From Candidatus Omnitrophota bacterium (GTDB lineage: Bacteria; Omnitrophota; Gorgyraeia; Zapsychrales; Zapsychraceae): a stretch of DNA of 64,000 nucleotides. A program made the translations under genes and the position numbers. The stretch is from contig JACKFL010000006.1 in the NCBI GenBank assembly GCA_020632495.1, positions 806,001 through 870,000 on the forward strand. Direction: 5' to 3'. A model generated the notes under the pieces. It saw only the letters and a program-made list of their open reading frames with translations. It made no database searches and was not told where the DNA came from. The stretch's first letter is position 1. Each line of letters opens with the position of its first letter. Of the stretch, positions 60,279 through 64,000 are shown piece by piece.

Positions 60279-60839
60279 TTACAGTTTGATCTTGGGAAAT
60301 ACGAGGGATACACCCTCGGTCAGTTTGGGTGTCGCCGGAAAGGCCGGCATCGGACTGGGAGACAAGGCAGGCGCTTTGCCGGCGAGGGGCCAACCTCTCT
60401 CCAACAGTCCGCTGAAATCCGGATAAACGGCCGGCGTATGCTTGGCCAGCCGGGATATTTTGTGATCGGGTCGCTGTTGTGCCACCGGCGCGCGCGGTCG
60501 GCGCGGTGCATCCGGTGCCGGATGCCGTAACAGCAGTAAGAGAAGCATCACCAGTGCCCCGCCCACGGCCAACCGGCGCAAAAGTCCGAAGACCGGGCGG
60601 CGTTCGTTTTCGGCATCGATGCGTTGATTGACCTCAACAAGGAAGGCCTCTTCGTTCCCGGGATCCGTTTGTGTGCCGGCATCGGCGTTCAGCCGGGCGC
60701 TGATTTGCGACAATTGTTCAAAGCGAGTCCGGCAACGGGGGCATTCCTTAATATGGGCCTCGACCCGGGCCCGGTCTTCCGCGGGCAGTTCATTTAAGAT
60801 GTAGGCGATCAGCCGGTCTTGATCATGTTTACCGCTCAT
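60279..60839 (-). CDS. Zinc-type anti-sigma factor with one membrane helix
   Basis: This 186-residue protein has a zf-HC2 (ZAS) N-terminus with H29-x3-C33-x2-C36 (HIKECPRC), the site that wraps the cognate ECF sigma factor. One membrane helix (about 97-112) and a Pro-rich extracytoplasmic part follow. The start overlaps the sigma gene stop by 11 nt, the usual arrangement of a sigma/anti-sigma pair. Confidence 0.9.
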   Translation of the reverse strand: MSGKHDQDRLIAYILNELPAEDRARVEAHIKECPRCRTRFEQLSQISARLNADAGTQTDPGNEEAFLVEVNQRIDAENERRPVFGLLRRLAVGGALVMLLLLLLRHPAPDAPRRPRAPVAQQRPDHKISRLAKHTPAVYPDFSGLLERGWPLAGKAPALSPSPMPAFPATPKLTEGVSLVFPKIKL

Positions 60840-61392
60840 AGTCGTTCTCCGTTTGTAAGAGCCCGGACAGTTTTTTCAAGGCCTGGAACAGCAGGGCCTT
60901 GACCGTGCCTTCCTTGCATTTCATGACGTCGGCGGTTTGCGCGACGCTGAGTTTTTCATAGACGCGCAGGATCACCACCTGCCGCTGCCGTTCGGGCAGG
61001 GCGACCACTGCGGCGCGCACCGCGACGTGCCGTTCGGCGGTGATCATCTCTTCCCGGCGGTTGCCGGAGGGCGCCGAATCGGGCTGCGGCGGTTTTTCTC
61101 TGTACTGATGACGGTAAACCTTACGCCGCACCCCGCGGCTGAGGTTCCAGGTCGTTTGGTACAGCCAGGTGAAGAACTTCGCCTTGAATCGCCAGCGCGG
61201 CAGTTCACGCCACGCGAGCACGAAGACCTCCTGGGCCACGTCGCGGGCCTCCTCTTCATCGTCAATGAGCCGTTGCGCCAGCCGCCGCACCGCCGCCTGA
61301 TGCCGTCGCACGAGCTGATTAAAGGCGTCGCGGGAGCCGTGCTGGATTTCCAAAATAAGCTGTGCGTCGGGGTCAGTTATTTCTCTCGTCAT
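60829..61392 (-). CDS. ECF-type RNA polymerase sigma factor (second)
   Basis: This 187-residue protein has region 2 (about 20-95, with EEEARDVAQEVFVLAWREL and FFTWLYQTTWNLSR) and region 4 (about 120-180, with QRQVVILRVYEKLSVAQTAD). It is paired with the zinc anti-sigma factor. A TATAAT box with an unusual inverted repeat around it lies upstream (61450-61499). Confidence 0.94.
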   Translation of the reverse strand: MTREITDPDAQLILEIQHGSRDAFNQLVRRHQAAVRRLAQRLIDDEEEARDVAQEVFVLAWRELPRWRFKAKFFTWLYQTTWNLSRGVRRKVYRHQYREKPPQPDSAPSGNRREEMITAERHVAVRAAVVALPERQRQVVILRVYEKLSVAQTADVMKCKEGTVKALLFQALKKLSGLLQTENDYER

Positions 61393-61449
61393 GAGCCGTC
61401 CCTGCGGTTCGGGTGCCTTTATCTGTTAGTGCATCTAATGGCTGAAAGG

Positions 61450-61499
61450 TTTAGCCGGAGGTGAAAATATTATAGCGTTGATATGAAAATCCGGCTAAA
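61450..61499 (-). promoter_or_regulatory. 10-bp inverted repeat flanking a TATAAT box
   Basis: TTTAGCCGGA (61450-61459) and TCCGGCTAAA (61490-61499) are perfect inverted copies 30 bp apart. A TATAAT (minus strand, 61474-61469) lies between them, and the distal arm overlaps the -35 position, which has no good hexamer. It looks like an operator or activator site for the second sigma operon. The start would be near 61462. Confidence 0.5.
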
Positions 61500-61633
61500 T
61501 GAGACCCGGATGGTGACGTGGATTCGGGGGGTGTTTGTTGCAGCGACTAATGGGAGATCAGTTTTGCCCGGACAGCCGCGGGATCTGCGGGCCCAAACCG
61601 ATCACCTCAATCCACAGCGACTTGCGGCCTTTC

Positions 61634-61661
61634 AAAAAATCCCGCGTTCGATTCACGGGAT
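61634..61661 (-). terminator. Intrinsic terminator of the sugar transferase gene
   Basis: On the minus strand ATCCCG (61661-61656) pairs with CGGGAT (61644-61639), followed by six U. It lies about 55 nt after the sugar transferase stop. The rest of the gap 61393-61716 holds the promoter/operator at 61450-61499 and no gene. Confidence 0.8.
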
Positions 61662-61716
61662 CACCTAAAAGGGGGCTGATGGGGCATTTTTTACGATCTT
61701 GTTGGACTTCGTCAAC

Positions 61717-63240
61717 TTATTCGGTTCGGGTGACGATATGTGTCCCCGGACGAAGCTCGGCGGATGCTTCGGTATGGGATACGCTGGGAGAGGTTCCTTC
61801 CTCCAGCAGCTTCTTGGCCGTGGCCACGGCGTCTTCGGCTTCGATAATGGTATCTTTCTTGACACTCTCATTGCGGGAAATCAAGAAGAATAAGACGTTG
61901 ATCGTCTGGAGCACGATTTGGACATCGAGCAGGATCGACATGTTCTTGATATAGAACATGTCAAATTCAAATTTGTATTCCGCATCCTCTACGGACGCAC
62001 TGTAGGGAAACTTAACCTGGGCCCAGCCGGTGAGCCCCGGCTTGATGGCGTGGCGCAGCGCGTAAAAGGAGATGTGCTGTTCATACTTATGAGACAGCTC
62101 CATCGCCTCCGGACGCGGTCCCACGAAACTCATATCCCCGATGAGAACATTCCAGAGTTGCGGCAGCTCATCAATGCGGACCCGGCGGATAATACGGCCG
62201 ACCCGCGTCACACGGGCGTCTTTGACGGATGTGTACAGCCCGCCCTGCTTTTTCTCGGCATCCACCACCATGGACCGGAACTTGAACATCATGAATTCCT
62301 TGCCATGCTGCCCCATCCGTTGTTGCTTGTAGATCAGCGGGCCCTTGGAATCCAGTTTGATCAAGATGGCCGTGATCAACATGACAGGAGATGCCAGCAC
62401 AAGCCCGAACAGCGCCAGGGCAATATCACAATACCGCTTAAATCGGGTGTACAAATGGCGGGCCATCCCGTTGATCGATGTAAAGACGATCCACCCCAAC
62501 CGCACGTGCGCCATGGGGATTCTCCCCGTGGTCAATTCATAAAAGGTCGACGCATCCAGGATCTTCACCCGAGACATCTTGGCGGCCAGCAGCCGGTCCA
62601 GCAGGTCCTTTTCTTTCACCGACTTGATGGCGACGACAACGATATCAATACTGTCCTGTTTTGCCATCTCCGGCAACCGCTCGGTTGGGCCGAGGACCTC
62701 GACCCCATGTACGAAACCATGATGTTTGTCCTGATCATCATCCAGAAAACCGATGATGTCCAGGCTTTCCACGTACCGGGCTATCTTGCATACATACGCC
62801 CCGAGTTTCCCGGCTCCCATGATGAGGACTCGCTTGCGCTGGATTCTTGTGCGGCACAGCTGATCAAAGAGCGTCCGCCACCCGCCCACAAAGACGAGGG
62901 TATAGCCCGCGCACAAGATCGCGAGCCAGCGGGCGATGCGCAGAGGAAAAACAAAATACGACAGGGCCGAGCTCATCAGGAAACCAAAGCCTACCGCGGC
63001 GCACAGCCGTGAAAGGAAAAAGGCGCTTTTGGACCGGTCGCCGGTCTCATAGAGGGTGAAGGCATAAAAACTGATTACGTAGATGATCGCTATGGCCAAC
63101 ATCGGCCATTGGTAGAGGGTCCAGGCCTGAGTGAAATTACCATAGCGCGTCAGGCCGGCGAAGTGAAAGGCCGTGAACAGCATCGCACAGTCCCCCAGAA
63201 GCGTACACCATTGCCGCGCCTTATTTCTTCTACTAAACAT
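61717..63240 (-). CDS. Exopolysaccharide polyprenyl-phosphate sugar-1-phosphate transferase
   Basis: The protein has 507 residues from the ATG at 63240, which has an AAAGGA site. Four to five membrane helices (about 15-130) and a Rossmann-like domain (about 135-240, MGAGKLGAYVCKI) precede a sixth helix. The C-terminal sugar transferase domain has KFRSM, RIDELPQLWNVLIGDMS and FVGPRPE. It transfers the first sugar phosphate to undecaprenyl phosphate to start capsule or exopolysaccharide units, as in WbaP/WcaJ. A GTG at 63273 is a less likely start. Confidence 0.94.
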   Translation of the reverse strand: MFSRRNKARQWCTLLGDCAMLFTAFHFAGLTRYGNFTQAWTLYQWPMLAIAIIYVISFYAFTLYETGDRSKSAFFLSRLCAAVGFGFLMSSALSYFVFPLRIARWLAILCAGYTLVFVGGWRTLFDQLCRTRIQRKRVLIMGAGKLGAYVCKIARYVESLDIIGFLDDDQDKHHGFVHGVEVLGPTERLPEMAKQDSIDIVVVAIKSVKEKDLLDRLLAAKMSRVKILDASTFYELTTGRIPMAHVRLGWIVFTSINGMARHLYTRFKRYCDIALALFGLVLASPVMLITAILIKLDSKGPLIYKQQRMGQHGKEFMMFKFRSMVVDAEKKQGGLYTSVKDARVTRVGRIIRRVRIDELPQLWNVLIGDMSFVGPRPEAMELSHKYEQHISFYALRHAIKPGLTGWAQVKFPYSASVEDAEYKFEFDMFYIKNMSILLDVQIVLQTINVLFFLISRNESVKKDTIIEAEDAVATAKKLLEEGTSPSVSHTEASAELRPGTHIVTRTE

Positions 63241-63421
63241 AAATCCTTTTTCGCATTGCGTTTTTTGCTCCACTTATACACGCTTTGCCCATTACAATAC
63301 TGACCAAGCTCCCATACATACTTCGCCTCAAGCTTTGTCCCGTAGCTGTTCGGTAAATGATTACGGAGTGTTCGGAACCGTCGGAGGCGTGAGTGCCTTT
63401 GGCGGTTTGGGGTCGCGGCAT

Positions 63422-63450
63422 AAAAAAATCCCCCGTTCGATTCAAGGGAT
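63422..63450 (-). terminator. Terminator in the leader of the sugar transferase gene
   Basis: ATCCC (63450-63446) pairs with GGGAT (63432-63428), followed by seven U on the minus strand. It lies 180 nt upstream of the sugar transferase ATG and about 380 nt after the promoter at 63839, so it would end a short RNA or act as an attenuator. Confidence 0.7.
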
Positions 63451-63505
63451 CCTTAAAACCGGTTCGGGTTACGGTATGTGGCTCCGGACTCTGCGGACTC
63501 GCAAA
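63422..63505 (-). pseudogene. Duplicated 3' end of the sugar transferase gene
   Basis: The minus strand here contains a CACATACCGTAACCCGAACC segment and a GATCCC-TGAATCGAACG terminator. Both closely match the C-terminal codons and terminator of the sugar transferase (61634-61780), with intervening bases deleted. It appears to be the remnant of a paralogous gene end or a local duplication. Confidence 0.4.
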
Positions 63506-63838
63506 AATACGTCGTTTCATAGCAATAACACGGTTGTGATCGTCAGGGTGCTTTTTTTACTGGGTGTTTACTGCAGAAACAGGGCAATGGATTCATTGCC
63601 GACGCATGGGCTGTTCCACAAGACGTGATTTAGACCGAACGAATAAGTTTAAGTCGGTTCCCGGGAAACGAAGTCGGGAAACCTGCTTTTTCGGATTAAC
63701 CGCGATCGGGAGGATCGCGGACGTACCGGGATGACGCGGTCAGGATGGCCAGGTATCGGATTCACTCAGTCAAACGGTATCAGGCAGGCAAACAATTCAG
63801 TACGAAACAATCTCGGAAAACCACGTATCAGAGAGCGT

Positions 63839-63867
63839 ATTATACGATGGGTATTTCAATTTTTCAA
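63839..63867 (-). promoter_or_regulatory. Strong sigma70-type promoter upstream of the sugar transferase leader
   Basis: TTGAAA (63867-63862) and a perfect TATAAT (63844-63839) are separated by 17 bp on the minus strand. Transcription would start near 63832. Confidence 0.75.
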
Positions 63868-63933
63868 GTATTATCATTTTATCACATTTAATGGACGAAC
63901 GTATCCATCAGGAATGCGTTATATACGTTGAAC

Positions 63934-64000
63934 TTAGGGCTGATTCGGAGCGGTCGGCGTCTTGGGCGGCGTCGGTGTTTTCGGGGGCTTGGGCGGTTTC
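63934..64000 (-). CDS. Proline/lysine-rich C-terminal end of a gene cut by the window edge
   Basis: The last 21 codons before a TAA at 63936-63934 read KPPKPPKTPTPPKTPTAPNQ and one more P. Such tails occur at the ends of exported or membrane proteins. The rest of the gene is outside the window, so a chance open frame cannot be excluded. Confidence 0.4.
   Translation of the reverse strand, partial: KPPKPPKTPTPPKTPTAPNQP

Larger units (their letters stand above)
63422..63832 (-). ncRNA. Candidate structured leader RNA or small RNA
   Basis: A consensus promoter at 63839-63867 and a terminator at 63422-63450 bracket about 410 nt without a convincing gene. Three perfect or near-perfect stems are visible: GGCAATG/CATTGCC (63583-63600), CCGCGATC/GATCGCGG (63700-63720) and a GGTTTCCCG/CGGGAACC stem near 63655-63684. 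Read-through would give a leader of about 590 nt on the sugar transferase mRNA. I recognise no known riboswitch consensus. Confidence 0.45.

Noticed and set aside
61918..63012. Plus-strand 364-codon open frame opposite the sugar transferase
   Set aside because: It is an antisense shadow; the minus-strand frame has all family motifs.
63233..63520. 95-codon minus-strand open frame upstream of the sugar transferase
   Set aside because: It has no ribosome-binding site, runs through a terminator and partly repeats the 3' end of the sugar transferase gene.

Overview
The window reads as bacterial chromosome of moderately high GC with dense gene packing. Almost everything is on the minus strand. Only the first four genes (to 2614) and the mocA-like gene at 6067 are on the plus strand. 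I saw no rRNA, tRNA, CRISPR array or transposase. The 1840-residue secreted protein has an N-terminal block that I recall from the giant secreted proteins of Candidatus Omnitrophota (PVC group). With the many exported and giant surface proteins and the ECF sigma factors, this makes an uncultured Omnitrophota or related PVC bacterium my best guess. That placement rests on memory, not on a search.

Layout. 1-2061: sugar-nucleotide epimerases and a secreted HExxH protein. 2128-2614: a DUF134 regulator behind paired palindromes. 2858-14369: a molybdenum-hydroxylase region with three catalytic subunits, the XdhC maturation factor and a MocA-like cytidylyltransferase on the opposite strand. It also holds a cyclophilin, a CPBP membrane protease and nadC. 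14437-30763: a long run of small housekeeping and cell-envelope genes (parvulin, DUF445, K+ channel, ElbB, RidA, STAS, Ssb, SlyD, GlpE, HslR, RsmJ, two DUF2807 lipoproteins and many unknown exported proteins). 30774-40150: a leucine-rich-repeat protein, the giant 1840-residue protein and two exported proteins. 40239-55627: three very large surface or secreted proteins: a LamG/GH2-type enzyme, a 1870-residue protein with five exact-length tandem repeats, and a GH5 multimodular enzyme. 55782-61392: two ECF sigma-factor operons. 61717-63867: an initiating sugar transferase behind a leader of about 590 nt. The 3' end of one more gene lies at the right edge.

How it fits together. The epimerases and the polyprenyl-phosphate sugar transferase point to surface polysaccharide synthesis. 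The large LamG, GH2, GH5, PKD and repeat proteins point to extracellular polysaccharide binding and degradation. The most interesting unit is the four-gene operon 59500-55782: a secreted sugar-binding-like protein, an ECF sigma factor, a small anti-sigma-like protein and a membrane-anchored CHAT (caspase-like) protease. It lies beside a GH5 enzyme that carries the same sugar-binding-like module twice. I propose it as a protease-gated polysaccharide-sensing sigma system; this is inference.

Regulation. Many clear sigma70-type promoters with 16-18 bp spacers can be read on both strands. For mocA, rsmJ and one DUF2807 gene the -10 box ends only 6-7 nt before the start codon, which suggests leaderless mRNAs. 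The sugar transferase and the 1870-residue repeat protein both have terminator-like hairpins in their leaders, consistent with attenuation.
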